DNA from: Homoserinibacter sp. GY 40078
Lineage (GTDB): Bacteria; Actinomycetota; Actinomycetes; Actinomycetales; Microbacteriaceae
Length of the DNA: 64,000 nt
Direction: 5' to 3'
Assembly (NCBI RefSeq): GCF_008017545.1
Contig: NZ_VRTZ01000002.1
Location: forward strand, 124,001-188,000
Positions 53,033 through 62,475 of this stretch are shown one piece after another (within the stretch, counting starts at the first letter, position 1; every line of letters starts with the position of its first letter). Made by a program: the position numbers and the translations under genes. The notes beneath the pieces are model-generated. The model had not been told where the DNA came from. It saw only the letters and a list, made by a program, of their open reading frames with translations, and did not search any database.

Positions 53033-53734
53033 GTGCCCCACTCGTCCTCGCCCGCTTCGGCGCATGCGCACTCCCACGTGCGCCTGCACGGCTTCCGAGC
53101 CGTCAGCCGCCGTTCCCTCGCCATTTCGACCCTCACGCTCAGCACCCTCCTCGTGGTGGTTCACGACCTGCCCGCCTCCGCGACCACGCTTCCGGAGCCG
53201 GAGGTCGAGATCGCCGGACAGGAGCTCGTGCTCACGCGCGCGACCGTCGAGTCGAAGCTCAGCGCTCCGGTCACCGAGGACCGCGACGAATTCGAGCTCA
53301 TCAGCTACACGCCCGTGCAGTGGCCGATCGATCCGTCGTCGACGATGACCGCGGGATTCGGCTACCGCACCGCTCCCTGCGCGGGGTGCTCCACGAATCA
53401 CTCCGGCGTCGACTGGACTCCCGGCTACGGCACCCCCGTCGAGGCGATCGCCGACGGCGTCGTGGTCGCCCGCCCCATGTCCGACTGGGGCACCTACGTG
53501 GTCATCGAGCACGAGATCGACGGTCAGACCGTGCTGAGCGGATACGCGCACCTCGTCGCGGGATCCGCCCTCGCCGTCGGCACCCGCGTCTCGCGGGGTG
53601 ACGTCATCGGTCTCGTCGGCAACACGGGACCCACCTCGGGCACGCACCTGCACTTCAGCATCCTCGTCGGCGACACCTTCGTCGACCCGATCGCCTGGAT
53701 GACCACGAACGTCACGGAGGCATGGGGCGAGTAG
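53033..53734 (+). CDS. M23-family peptidase (LytM-like)
   Basis: A 233-aa exported protein. The start at GTG 53033 precedes a basic segment and a hydrophobic signal (SLAISTLTLSTLLVVVHDLPASA). The LytM zinc site is complete: NHSGVDW (H-x3-D) and THLHFSI (H-x-H). TAGFGYRTAPC and GYGTPVEAIADG are typical of M23. It should cleave peptidoglycan or act as an activator at the wall. Two cysteines (PCAGC) are near the active site. Frame is open upstream, so the start is the best guess. Confidence 0.85.
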   Translation: MPHSSSPASAHAHSHVRLHGFRAVSRRSLAISTLTLSTLLVVVHDLPASATTLPEPEVEIAGQELVLTRATVESKLSAPVTEDRDEFELISYTPVQWPIDPSSTMTAGFGYRTAPCAGCSTNHSGVDWTPGYGTPVEAIADGVVVARPMSDWGTYVVIEHEIDGQTVLSGYAHLVAGSALAVGTRVSRGDVIGLVGNTGPTSGTHLHFSILVGDTFVDPIAWMTTNVTEAWGE

Positions 53735-53738
53735 CCGT

Positions 53739-53744
53739 TAGCCT
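53739..53744 (+). promoter_or_regulatory. -10 box of leaderless GNAT gene
   Basis: TAGCCT lies 6 nt before the GTG at 53751. Confidence 0.55.
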
Positions 53745-53750
53745 CGACCC

Positions 53751-54254
53751 GTGACCGACGTCGACATCCGCCCGCTGCGATCCGACGACCTCCCGGCGAT
53801 CGTCGCGATCAACGACGGCGCCTACCCGGCCGTGCCGATCACCCCGCTCGACGAGCTCGGCGCCCTGGTCGCCCATGCCGAGCTCGCCCTCGTGGTGGAG
53901 CGCGCCGGGGCGACCGTCGGATTCCTCGTCGCGATCGCGCCCGGCCGCGACTACGCGAGCGAGAACTACCGCTTCTTCAGCGAACGCTCGAACGACTTCC
54001 TCTACGTGGACCGCATCGTCCTCGCGCCGGATGCGCGGGGAGCCGGCGCGGGTCGCGCGCTCTATGGGCGCGTGTTCGACGCCGCCCGCGCTCGTGGCGC
54101 GAGCGAGGTGGTGTGCGAGGTGAACGTCGAGCCGCCGAATCCCGAGTCGCTCGCGTTCCATGCCGCGCTCGGGTTCCGCGAGGTGGGCAGACAGGAGACC
54201 AAGGGCGGCTCCGTGATCGTCGCGTTGCTCGCGGCGCCCGTAGAAGGCGCCTGA
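53751..54254 (+). CDS. GNAT-family N-acetyltransferase
   Basis: A 167-aa protein. IRPLRSDDLPAIVAIN at the N-terminus, LYVDRIVLAPDARGAGAGRAL as the acetyl-CoA-binding motif A (V-x-P-x-x-R-G-x-G-x-G), and SLAFHAALGFREVGRQ as motif B. Substrate unknown. The GTG follows a TAGCCT box by 6 nt, so it is likely leaderless. Confidence 0.9.
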   Translation: MTDVDIRPLRSDDLPAIVAINDGAYPAVPITPLDELGALVAHAELALVVERAGATVGFLVAIAPGRDYASENYRFFSERSNDFLYVDRIVLAPDARGAGAGRALYGRVFDAARARGASEVVCEVNVEPPNPESLAFHAALGFREVGRQETKGGSVIVALLAAPVEGA

Positions 54255-54257
54255 GCC

Positions 54258-55619
54258 TCACGCCTCCTGGGGGCGCTCGCCGGTGGAGTCGTCGAGCAGG
54301 TCCTGCAACGCCCGGTCGACGTCATCCTGTTCGGGTTCGTCGCCCGTGAGCCGTGCGATGAGCAGCGTCGGGTCGTCGATGTCGGCGTCGACGGGAACGA
54401 TGTCCGGGTGCGCCCAGAGCGCGTCGCGTGCCTCGGCGCCGACGGCATCCGAGACGGCGCGCCACATCGCTGCGGCCTCGCGCAGGCGGCGGGGCCGCAG
54501 CTCCAACCCCACGAGGCTCGCGAACGCCGACTCGGCGGGGCCCCCCGCAGCGCGGCGCCGACGCACCGACTCCGCGATCGCGTCGGACTTCGGCAGACGT
54601 TTCGTGGCCTCCGCCGTCACGACGTCGACCCAGCCCTCGACGAGCGCGAGCATGGTCTCGAGTCGCGCCAGGGCCACCCGCTGCTCGTCGCTCTTCGGCG
54701 GGATGAGCTTTCCGCTCGTCAGCGCGTCGCGCAGAGCCTCGGGGTTCTGCGGGTCGAAGTCGGCCGCGAGCTCCTCGAGCGGGGCCGTGTCGATCCGGAT
54801 GCCGCGGGCGTAGTCCGTGATCTGGGAGAGCAGGTGCAGACGCAGCCACCGCGCGTGGCGGAAGAGCCGCGCGTGGGCGAGTTCGCGCACCGCGAGGTAG
54901 AGCCGCACCTCCTCGACGGGGATCTCGAGGCCCCGCGCGAAGTCCTCCACGTTCTGGGGCACGAGAGCGGCCTGCCGCTGTTCGCCGTCGAGCAGGGGGA
55001 TTCCCACGTCTCCGCCCGAGACGACTTCCTGAGCCAGCTGTCCGACCACCTGACCGAGCTGCATCGCGAAGAGCGTGCCGCCGACGTTCCGCATGAGGCG
55101 GCCCGCATCCGGGATCATCGACGACAGCTCCTCCGGAGCCTGCTCCTCCAGCACGCCGGTGAGCGCGGATGCGATCGAATCGGCCACCGGCTCGGCGAGT
55201 TGCGTCCACACGGGCATCGTCGCCTCCGCCCACCCGGCGCGGGTGAGCAGCACGGGTTCGGCGGTGAGCGCCGCGATGCCCGTCGACTCCTCCAGCCACA
55301 GCGCCGCGACGTGCAGCGCCTGCTCGAGTGCCGAGACCTCGCCCGGCGTCGCGGGAACGGCAGAGCGCGCGGCGAGTGCCGATGCCTGCTCGCGCGCGAG
55401 ACCCCAGTCGATCTCGTCACCCGAGTTCTGCAGCGCCTGCTGCAACTGCCCGATGAGTCGCTGCACGAGTTCGGGATCCGAGGGAAGACCGGCGGCGCTC
55501 GCCAACTGCGACGGGTCGAGGTCGGAATTGCCCGCGAGGAACTCGCGCAGCATGTCGCGGAACTCCTCCGCGGGATCGTCGGAGGAGCCGTCCCGGGGCT
55601 CGAGCGGGTCGTCAGCCAT
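54258..55619 (-). CDS. DUF2342 zincin-like protein
   Basis: A 453-aa protein of the DUF2342/zinc-dependent metalloprotease-like actinobacterial family: IDWGLAREQASAL, VRELAHARLFRHARWLRLHL and a C-terminal RRRRAAGGPAESAFASLVGLELRPRRLREA (in pieces). The expected zinc-binding segment reads RELAH, not a canonical HExxH, so activity is uncertain. ATG 55619 follows TAGCGT by 7 nt. It is divergent from the S16 protease gene. Confidence 0.87.
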   Translation of the reverse strand: MADDPLEPRDGSSDDPAEEFRDMLREFLAGNSDLDPSQLASAAGLPSDPELVQRLIGQLQQALQNSGDEIDWGLAREQASALAARSAVPATPGEVSALEQALHVAALWLEESTGIAALTAEPVLLTRAGWAEATMPVWTQLAEPVADSIASALTGVLEEQAPEELSSMIPDAGRLMRNVGGTLFAMQLGQVVGQLAQEVVSGGDVGIPLLDGEQRQAALVPQNVEDFARGLEIPVEEVRLYLAVRELAHARLFRHARWLRLHLLSQITDYARGIRIDTAPLEELAADFDPQNPEALRDALTSGKLIPPKSDEQRVALARLETMLALVEGWVDVVTAEATKRLPKSDAIAESVRRRRAAGGPAESAFASLVGLELRPRRLREAAAMWRAVSDAVGAEARDALWAHPDIVPVDADIDDPTLLIARLTGDEPEQDDVDRALQDLLDDSTGERPQEA

Positions 55620-55626
55620 GGAATCA

Positions 55627-55632
55627 ACGCTA
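55627..55632 (-). promoter_or_regulatory. -10 box of leaderless DUF2342 gene
   Basis: TAGCGT lies 7 nt before the ATG at 55619 on the minus strand. Confidence 0.5.
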
Positions 55633-55714
55633 GCCCTCGCTGACAGGGAAGACCCGGGGGTTGGCCCTATGCTGGGCCGGTCCGTCTGCGCCCGCAGCGA
55701 ACACGGAGGGGTAT

Positions 55715-56815
55715 GTGAGCGAGTCCGTCACCGCATCATCGGATCCGCACGCGCGCCGCCGCATCACCCTTCAGGCGATCGGTGTCGCGCTGATCGTCGT
55801 GGTGTCCCTCATCGGCATCATGCCCTCGCCGTTCGTCATCGAGCGTCCTGGGCCCGTCTACGACACCCTCGGCACGACGACGGTCGACGGCGACGACGTG
55901 CCGGTGATCGAGATCACGGGAACCGAGACGTTCCCGACCAAGGGGCGGCTCGACCTGCTCACGGTGTACCTCGACGGTACGCGCGAGAGCCCGATCGACT
56001 GGTTCTCGGTCGCCAGCGCGTGGTTTGATTCGAACCAGGCGATCATCCCCGTCGATCAGGTGTTCCCCGCTGGTCAGACCGACGAGGAGGCCGATCAAGA
56101 GAGCGCGATCGACATGCAGGTGTCGCAGCAGGAGGCGGTCGCCGCCGCCCTCTCGCAGCTCGACATCCCCTTCACCGCGAAGGTCGCTGTCGGTGCCGTG
56201 ACCACCGATGGCCCGTCCGACGGAGTGCTGCTGGAGGGCGATATCGTCCTGGAGATCGGGGGAGCGTCGATCGCCACCGAGGACGAGCTGCGCGAAGCGA
56301 TCGCGGCGTCGACGGTGGGCGAGCCTCTCGCGATCGTGGTCGACCGCGACGGCTCCGAGCGCGACCTCGAGGTGACACCGCAGGCGAGGTCCGCGGAGGA
56401 TGCCGGCCCTGTGCTCGGCATCTACCCGATCACGGCCTATACCTTCCCGTTCCAGGTCGACATCGGTCTGCAGGATGTGGGCGGCCCGAGCGCGGGCACG
56501 ATGTTCGCGCTGGCCATCTACGACAAGCTGACCCCGGGGCCCCTTGTGGGCGGCGAGCACGTCGCGGGTACCGGCACGATCTCCGCCGACGGCACGGTCG
56601 GCCCGATCGGCGGCATCCGACAGAAGATGATCGGGGCGCGGGATGCGGGTGCCGACTGGTTCCTCGCGCCCTCGGCCAACTGCGACGAGGTCGTCGGGCA
56701 CGTCCCGAATGGGCTCACGGTCTTCGCCGTCGACACCTTCGACGACGCGGTCGATCTCGTCACCGCGATCGGTGACGGCGGTTCGACGTCCGCGTTCGCC
56801 AGCTGCGAAGGCTGA
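55715..56815 (+). CDS. PDZ-Lon (S16) membrane protease, YlbL-like
   Basis: A 366-aa protein: one N-terminal helix (about 17-36), an extracytoplasmic PDZ domain (DGVLLEGDIVLEIGGASI), and a C-terminal S16 domain with catalytic Ser in GGPSAGTMF and Lys in GGIRQKMIGA. This is the YlbL architecture. GTG 55715 is chosen for GGAGG 6-7 nt upstream. It is divergent from the DUF2342 gene, a pairing common in actinobacteria. Confidence 0.9.
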   Translation: MSESVTASSDPHARRRITLQAIGVALIVVVSLIGIMPSPFVIERPGPVYDTLGTTTVDGDDVPVIEITGTETFPTKGRLDLLTVYLDGTRESPIDWFSVASAWFDSNQAIIPVDQVFPAGQTDEEADQESAIDMQVSQQEAVAAALSQLDIPFTAKVAVGAVTTDGPSDGVLLEGDIVLEIGGASIATEDELREAIAASTVGEPLAIVVDRDGSERDLEVTPQARSAEDAGPVLGIYPITAYTFPFQVDIGLQDVGGPSAGTMFALAIYDKLTPGPLVGGEHVAGTGTISADGTVGPIGGIRQKMIGARDAGADWFLAPSANCDEVVGHVPNGLTVFAVDTFDDAVDLVTAIGDGGSTSAFASCEG

Positions 56816-56909
56816 CCCGCTCCCAGAGCCCGTCCAGCCGTAGGCGTCTAGGATCGACCCTGAGCCGCCGGGGTCCGCAATCGCCCCGCTGACCGCAGGA
56901 GTGCCACCC

Positions 56910-59786
56910 GTGACATCCGCCAGCAGCCCCGAAACCCGCCCCCGTGGACGCAGCACCGTCGCGATCGTCATCGCGATCCTCGCCGTGTTCGTGGTCGGTT
57001 TCCTCGTGTTCGCGAACCTCTACACCGACGTCCTCTGGTTCGACCAGCTGGGCTATCTGCCGGTGCTCACCACGCAGTGGGCCGCGACGGGAGTCCTGTT
57101 CCTTGTGGGGTTCGCGACCACCGCACTCGTCATCTGGGCGAGTATCTACATCGCGTTCCGGTCACGCCCGCTCTACCAGAAGCTCAACTCGCAGCTCGAC
57201 CGCTACCAGCAGGTGATCGAGCCATTGCGTCGGCTCGCGATGATCGGCATCCCGGTGCTGCTCGGCCTCTTCGTCGGAGTCTCGACGGGCGCGCGGTGGT
57301 CGACCACCGTCCAGTTCCTCAACCGCACCTCGTTCGGCCAGACCGATCCGCAGTTCGGGCTCGACGTGTCGTTCTTCGTCTACGAGCTGCCGTTCTATCG
57401 CGGTCTCGTCGCCTACGCGTCGGCGATCGTGCTCATCGCGGGGCTCGCCGCACTTGCGACGCACTACCTCTACGGCGGGATCCGCATCAACGGCCGCGAG
57501 GTGCGCGTCACGCGCCCCGCGCGTATCCAGCTGGCGATCACGGGTGCGGTCTACGTCGCCCTGCAGGCGATCAGCATCTGGCTCGATCAGTACGCGACGC
57601 TCACCGATGACAGCGGGATCGTCACAGGTGCTCTCTACACGGACGTGAACGCGGGCATCCCGGGCCGCGCGATCCTCGCTGGCATCGCGGCGTTCGTCGC
57701 GGTGCTGTTCATCGTCACGGCGGTCATCGGCCGCTGGCGCCTGCCGCTCATCGGCACGGGGCTGCTCATCGTCTCGAGCATCATCATCGGAAGCGTCTAC
57801 CCGGCGATCGTCCAGCGCTTCACCGTCGAACCGAACGCGCGCACCGCCGAGTCGGAGTACATCCAGAACTCGATCGAGGCGACCCGAACCGCATACGGTC
57901 TCGACGACGTAGAGGTCGTCCCGTACGACGCGACGACGACCGCATCCGCGGGTGCGCTCCGTGCGGATGCCGCGACGACGGCGAACATCCGCATCCTCGA
58001 CCCGGCCCTCGTGAGCCCGACGTTCGCGCAGCTCGAGCGCGTGAAGCAGTACTACCAGTTCGCGACGCACCTCGACGTCGATCGGTACGAGATCGACGGC
58101 CGTTCCCAGGACACGGTGATCGCCGTCCGCGAGCTCAACCAGTCCGGCCAGAGCAACAACAGCTGGTACAACAACACGCTCGTGTTCACCCACGGATTCG
58201 GTGTGGTGGCCGCGTACGGCAACAAGCGCACGGTCGACGGCCAGCCGGAGTTCCTCGAGTCGGGCATCCCGTCGGCGGGCGAGCTCGGCGAATTCGAGCC
58301 GCGCGTGTACTTCGGCGAGTCATCGCCCTCCTACTCGATCGTCGGCGGCCCCGAGGGTTCCTCCCCGATCGAGCTCGACTACCCGTCGGGCGGCGAGGAC
58401 AGCGACGCGAACGCGAAGACGACCTTCACGGGCGACGGCGGACCGCTGCTCGACAACATCGTCAAGAAGATCGCGTATGCGATCAAGTTCCAGTCGGCTG
58501 ACCTGCTGCTCTCGGACGCGGTCACGCCGGAGTCGCAGATCCTGTACGACCGCGACCCGCTCGACCGCGTGAAGACGGTGGCGCCCTACCTGACGCTCGA
58601 TTCCGACACCTATCCGGCAGTCGTCGACGGCAAGGTTCTGTGGATCGTCGACGGCTACACGACGACCGCCGACTACCCGTACTCGAGCATCCAGCAGTTG
58701 TCGTCGACCATCGCCGACACGTACACGCCGGCGCCCGCGTACCCGGTCGACGACGTGAACTACATCCGCAACTCGGTGAAGGCGACGGTCGACGCGTACA
58801 GCGGCGAGGTCACCCTCTACGCCTGGGACACGGAGGACCCGATCCTGCAGACGTGGCAGAAGGTGTTCCCGACCTCGCTCGTTCCGATGTCCGAGATGAG
58901 CGACGACCTGATCTCGCACGTGCGTTACCCCGCGGACCTCTTCAAGGTGCAGCGGGCGATCATGCAGACCTACCACGTGGACGACGCGGGCACCTTCTAT
59001 TCGGGTGATGACGCGTGGGCCACCCCCGCCGACCCCACCCAGTCGGACGATGTGCTGCAGCCGCCCTACTACCTGACGATGCAGGTGCCGGGCACGGATA
59101 CGCCCGCGTTCACGCTGTACTCCACGTACATCCCGCAGCGTGCGGGCTCCGACAGTCAGAGCGTGCTCACCGGGTACCTGGCGGTGAACGCCGATCCGGG
59201 GGAGGACTACGGCAAGTTGACGCTGCTGACGCTTCCGAAGCAGGACACCGTGCCGGGGCCGGGCCAGGTGCAGAACTCGTTCAGCACCGACACGGAGGTG
59301 GCCAACCAGATCGCGCTCCTCGAACGCGGTGCGACCTCGGTCAAGCGAGGAAACCTGCTGACACTTCCCGTGGGTGGCGGTCTGCTCTACGTGCAGCCTG
59401 TGTACGTGCAGTCCACGGGTGAGACGAGCTACCCGTTGCTGCGTAAGGTGCTGGTGGCATTCGGCGATCAGGTCGCCTTCGAAGACACCCTCGACCAGGC
59501 CCTCGATGTGCTGTTCGGTGGCGACTCCGGCGCGAATGCGGGCGACGGCGACGCCGAGAATCCGGATACGGGTGGCGACGGCGGCGACGGCGGCGACGGT
59601 ACGACCGACCCGGGCACGGGCGGCGGAACGATCGACACGAGCGAGCTTCAGCAGGCGCTTCAGGACTACCAGGACGCCCTCGAGGACCGCGAGGCGGCGT
59701 ACGCCGATAACGACCTCGTCGCGGCCGCGGAGGCCGACCAGCGCATGCAGGACGCCATCGAGCGCGCGATCGAGCTCGCCGACTGA
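56910..59786 (+). CDS. UPF0182-family membrane protein
   Basis: A 958-aa protein with seven N-terminal helices (to about residue 300) and a large outside domain. VLWFDQLGYLPVLTTQW, RWSTTVQFLNRTSFGQTDP and FFVYELPFYR are hallmark motifs. The C-terminal tail is Gly/Asp-rich and then acidic and helical. The family's function is unknown. The start GTG at 56910 follows GGAG at about 8 nt; GTG 56901 is the alternative. Confidence 0.92.
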   Translation: MTSASSPETRPRGRSTVAIVIAILAVFVVGFLVFANLYTDVLWFDQLGYLPVLTTQWAATGVLFLVGFATTALVIWASIYIAFRSRPLYQKLNSQLDRYQQVIEPLRRLAMIGIPVLLGLFVGVSTGARWSTTVQFLNRTSFGQTDPQFGLDVSFFVYELPFYRGLVAYASAIVLIAGLAALATHYLYGGIRINGREVRVTRPARIQLAITGAVYVALQAISIWLDQYATLTDDSGIVTGALYTDVNAGIPGRAILAGIAAFVAVLFIVTAVIGRWRLPLIGTGLLIVSSIIIGSVYPAIVQRFTVEPNARTAESEYIQNSIEATRTAYGLDDVEVVPYDATTTASAGALRADAATTANIRILDPALVSPTFAQLERVKQYYQFATHLDVDRYEIDGRSQDTVIAVRELNQSGQSNNSWYNNTLVFTHGFGVVAAYGNKRTVDGQPEFLESGIPSAGELGEFEPRVYFGESSPSYSIVGGPEGSSPIELDYPSGGEDSDANAKTTFTGDGGPLLDNIVKKIAYAIKFQSADLLLSDAVTPESQILYDRDPLDRVKTVAPYLTLDSDTYPAVVDGKVLWIVDGYTTTADYPYSSIQQLSSTIADTYTPAPAYPVDDVNYIRNSVKATVDAYSGEVTLYAWDTEDPILQTWQKVFPTSLVPMSEMSDDLISHVRYPADLFKVQRAIMQTYHVDDAGTFYSGDDAWATPADPTQSDDVLQPPYYLTMQVPGTDTPAFTLYSTYIPQRAGSDSQSVLTGYLAVNADPGEDYGKLTLLTLPKQDTVPGPGQVQNSFSTDTEVANQIALLERGATSVKRGNLLTLPVGGGLLYVQPVYVQSTGETSYPLLRKVLVAFGDQVAFEDTLDQALDVLFGGDSGANAGDGDAENPDTGGDGGDGGDGTTDPGTGGGTIDTSELQQALQDYQDALEDREAAYADNDLVAAAEADQRMQDAIERAIELAD

Positions 59787-59816
59787 CGCCCGCGCGACTG
59801 CCCACCCGATCCGTGC

Positions 59817-59822
59817 TAGGCT
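59817..59822 (+). promoter_or_regulatory. -10 box of initiator tRNA gene
   Basis: TAGGCT lies 12 nt before the mature 5' end of the tRNA. Confidence 0.55.
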
Positions 59823-59834
59823 CATTCCTTGTGC

Positions 59835-59908
59835 CGCGGGGTGGAGCAGTTCGGTAGCTCGCTGGGCTCATAACCCAGAGGTCGCAGGTTCAAATCCTGT
59901 CCCCGCAA
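59835..59908 (+). tRNA. Initiator tRNA-fMet (CAT)
   Basis: A 74-nt cloverleaf. The acceptor stem CGCGGGG/CCCCGCA has a C1-A72 mismatch, and the anticodon stem has three GC pairs (GGG-CTCATAA-CCC). Both are initiator hallmarks. The anticodon is CAT, and the T-loop is GTTCAAATC. CCA is not encoded. It has its own promoter and terminator. Confidence 0.96.
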
Positions 59909-59921
59909 CTGAAGAAACACG

Positions 59922-59959
59922 AAAAGAACCCCGGGCCCGCAAGGGTCCGGGGTTCTTTT
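59922..59959 (+). terminator. Intrinsic terminator of the tRNA gene
   Basis: AAAAGAACCCCGGGCCC pairs with GGGTCCGGGGTTCTTTT with a single G-T, loop of 4 nt, ending in a T-run. Confidence 0.9.
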
Positions 59960-60003
59960 GTCGTTCCGGGAATCGCGGAAGCCGGTCTCCCGTTGTGCAC
60001 TTA

Positions 60004-60020
60004 ATACCCCATGGGGGTAT
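60004..60020. promoter_or_regulatory. CsoR operator 1
   Basis: ATACCCCATGGGGGTAT has perfect 7-bp arms around ATG and matches the CsoR-type operator. It overlaps the -10 box TATAGT (60018-60023), with TTGTGC (59993-59998) as -35. Confidence 0.8.
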
Positions 60021-60023
60021 AGT
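60018..60023 (+). promoter_or_regulatory. -10 box of the copper operon
   Basis: TATAGT, 19 bp after TTGTGC, begins inside CsoR operator 1. Confidence 0.65.
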
Positions 60024-60033
60024 GCATACCGCA

Positions 60034-60048
60034 ACCCCCTATGGGTAT
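60034..60048. promoter_or_regulatory. CsoR operator 2 (imperfect)
   Basis: ACCCCCTATGGGTAT, a second, weaker CsoR-like box downstream of the -10 box and just before the ribosome-binding site. Confidence 0.55.
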
Positions 60049-60057
60049 GGAGGAACG

Positions 60058-62475
60058 ATGGCGCACGACCACGACCACACATCTCACGCGTCGCTCGAGG
60101 CGTCCGACGACGAACTCGCGGTCTGTCCGGTGATGCCGGGCAATGTCGTGGTGAAGAGCGAAGCCGAAGCTGCAGGCCTCTTCCGTGATGTCGACGGCCA
60201 GCGATATTGGCTGTGCTGCGAGAGTTGCGGACCCCGATTCGATGAGGATCCCCAGCGATTCGTCGCTGCGGCGGCCACGCTTCCCACGCCCCGCGAGGTG
60301 CTCGAACGGCGGGAGTCGTCCCATCACCACTCCCACGAGCCGCACGAGCACGCGTCGCATGGCCACGGTGATGCGCATGCGCACGACCACGAGCACGACT
60401 CTCACGAAGGTCACGGTGGCCACGAAGGTCACGAAGGTCACGGCGGTCACGGCGACCACGTCGGCCAGTTCCGGCGGTTGTTCTGGATCATGCTGGCGTT
60501 CGCAGCACCCGTCGTCGCGTTCTCGGGCATGTTCGCGATGTTGATCGGCTACGAGCTGCCTGACGTCGCGGTCATCGCGTGGATCTCCCCGGTCCTGGGA
60601 ACGGTCATGTACTTCTGGGGCGGCTGGCCCTTCCTCACCGGAGCGGTCTCCGAGCTGCGCAGCCGCGCGCCCGGCATGATGCTGCTGATCGGCTTGGCGA
60701 TCACGGTGGCCTACCTCGCCTCGCTCGGCGCGAGTCTCGGGCTGCTCGATCATCGACTCGATTTCTGGTGGGAGCTCGCGCTCCTGATCGTCATCATGCT
60801 GCTCGGCCATTGGATCGAGATGCGCTCGCTCGCTCAGACGACCTCCGCGCTCGACTCGCTCGCCGCACTGCTGCCCGACGAGGCCGAGGTGGTGGATGGT
60901 GAGTCGACCCGCACGGTCGCCCCCGCCGAGCTCGTCGTCGGCGATGTCGTGGTGGTGCGGCCCGGCGGCCGGGTCCCCGCCGACGGTCGTGTCGTCTCCG
61001 GTTCGGCGAGCATGGACGAGTCGATGATCACCGGCGAGTCCACGACCGTCAGCCGCGGCGAAGGCGCGACGGTGGTCGCCGGGACGATCGCGACCGATTC
61101 GTCGATCCGCGTCGAGGTCACGGCGGTCGGCGACGACACGACCCTCGCCGGAATCCGGAAGCTCGTCGCCGAGGCCCAAGGCTCGACGTCGCGCGCCCAG
61201 CGCATCGCCGACCGTGCGGCAGCGTGGCTGTTCTGGTTCGCGCTGGGAGCCGGTGTGATCACGGCGATTGTGTGGACCGCAATGGGTCGTCCCGACGACG
61301 CCATCATCCGCACCATCACGGTTCTCGTGATCGCGTGTCCCCATGCGCTCGGTCTCGCGATCCCGCTCGTCGTGTCGATCGCGACGGAACGTGCAGCCCG
61401 GGGTGGCGTGCTCGTGAAGGACCGCCTGGCGCTCGAGAGCATGCGGACGGTCGACACGATCCTGTTCGACAAGACCGGCACGCTCACCAAGGGTGAGCCC
61501 ACCGTGACCGCGGTGGAGGCCGCCGGCGGCCGTTCCGAGGATGAGGTGCTAGCTCTGGCGGCGAGCGCCGAGTCCGATTCGGAGCATCCGCTGGCTCGCG
61601 CCATCGTGCGGGCGGCGGCGGAGCGCGACCTCGCCGTCCCCACCGCACGTGACATCAGCTCGTCGCCTGCGGTCGGCGTGGCCGCGACCGTCGACGGCAC
61701 CACCGTCCGCGTCGGCGGTCCGCGCCTCCTGGAGGAGGAGCGCGCCACCGAGCTGCCGGTCGTCGAGGATTGGCGTCGGGATGGCGCGATCATCCTCCAC
61801 GTGCTGGCCGGGGGAGTCGTCGTCGGCGCCCTCCGGCTGGAGGACGCGATCCGGCAGGAGTCGCGCGAGGCCATCGAAGCTCTGCATGCCCTCGGCCGCC
61901 AGGTCGTCATGATCACCGGTGACGCCGAGGCAGTGGCCATGTCTGTCGCCGAGCAGCTCGGGATCGACCGCGTGTTCGCGGGTGTGCGTCCCGAGGAGAA
62001 GGCCGCGAAGGTCCGAGAGCTGCAGGCCGAGGGGCGCTCCGTGGCGATGGTCGGTGACGGCGTGAACGACGCGCCGGCGCTCGCACAGGCGGATGTCGGA
62101 ATCGCGATCGGGGCCGGGACCGACGTGGCGATCGCGTCGGCCGGTGTCATCCTGGCCGGCTCGGACCCGAGATCGGTGCTCTCGGTCATCCAGCTGTCGC
62201 AGGCCTCGTACCGGAAGATGAAGCAGAATCTGTGGTGGGCAGCCGGATACAACCTGCTGTCCGTGCCATTGGCGGCGGGAGTGCTCGCCCCGATCGGTTT
62301 CGTTCTGCCGATGTCGGTGGGAGCCCTCCTGATGTCGGCCTCGACGATCGTGGTCGCGCTGAACGCGCAGCTCCTTCGTCGCCTCGATCTGCGGCCGGAT
62401 TCGAGTGTGCGCGAGATCATCGGGCGAGCACGCCCTCAGCACGAGCAAGAGCAGGAGAACGACCATGTCCACTGA
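60058..62475 (+). CDS. copB: Copper-exporting P1B-type ATPase (CopB-like, CPH)
   Basis: An 805-aa P-type ATPase. Residues 23-60 are a YHS/TRASH-like metal-binding segment (AVCPVMPG, WLCCESCG). Residues 89-134 are His/Gly/Glu-rich. The helix motif CPH (427-429) is the CopB-type transport site. TGES (326-329), DKTGT (phosphorylated Asp471) and GDGVNDAPAL are complete. Eight helices. GGAGG precedes the ATG at 60058. Metal specificity, probably copper, is inferred from CPH and the linked CsoR. Confidence 0.93.
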   Translation: MAHDHDHTSHASLEASDDELAVCPVMPGNVVVKSEAEAAGLFRDVDGQRYWLCCESCGPRFDEDPQRFVAAAATLPTPREVLERRESSHHHSHEPHEHASHGHGDAHAHDHEHDSHEGHGGHEGHEGHGGHGDHVGQFRRLFWIMLAFAAPVVAFSGMFAMLIGYELPDVAVIAWISPVLGTVMYFWGGWPFLTGAVSELRSRAPGMMLLIGLAITVAYLASLGASLGLLDHRLDFWWELALLIVIMLLGHWIEMRSLAQTTSALDSLAALLPDEAEVVDGESTRTVAPAELVVGDVVVVRPGGRVPADGRVVSGSASMDESMITGESTTVSRGEGATVVAGTIATDSSIRVEVTAVGDDTTLAGIRKLVAEAQGSTSRAQRIADRAAAWLFWFALGAGVITAIVWTAMGRPDDAIIRTITVLVIACPHALGLAIPLVVSIATERAARGGVLVKDRLALESMRTVDTILFDKTGTLTKGEPTVTAVEAAGGRSEDEVLALAASAESDSEHPLARAIVRAAAERDLAVPTARDISSSPAVGVAATVDGTTVRVGGPRLLEEERATELPVVEDWRRDGAIILHVLAGGVVVGALRLEDAIRQESREAIEALHALGRQVVMITGDAEAVAMSVAEQLGIDRVFAGVRPEEKAAKVRELQAEGRSVAMVGDGVNDAPALAQADVGIAIGAGTDVAIASAGVILAGSDPRSVLSVIQLSQASYRKMKQNLWWAAGYNLLSVPLAAGVLAPIGFVLPMSVGALLMSASTIVVALNAQLLRRLDLRPDSSVREIIGRARPQHEQEQENDHVH

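Noticed and set aside
59835-59908. Elongator tRNA-Met or tRNA-Ile with CAT anticodon
   Set aside because: The C1-A72 mismatch and three GC pairs in the anticodon stem identify the initiator.
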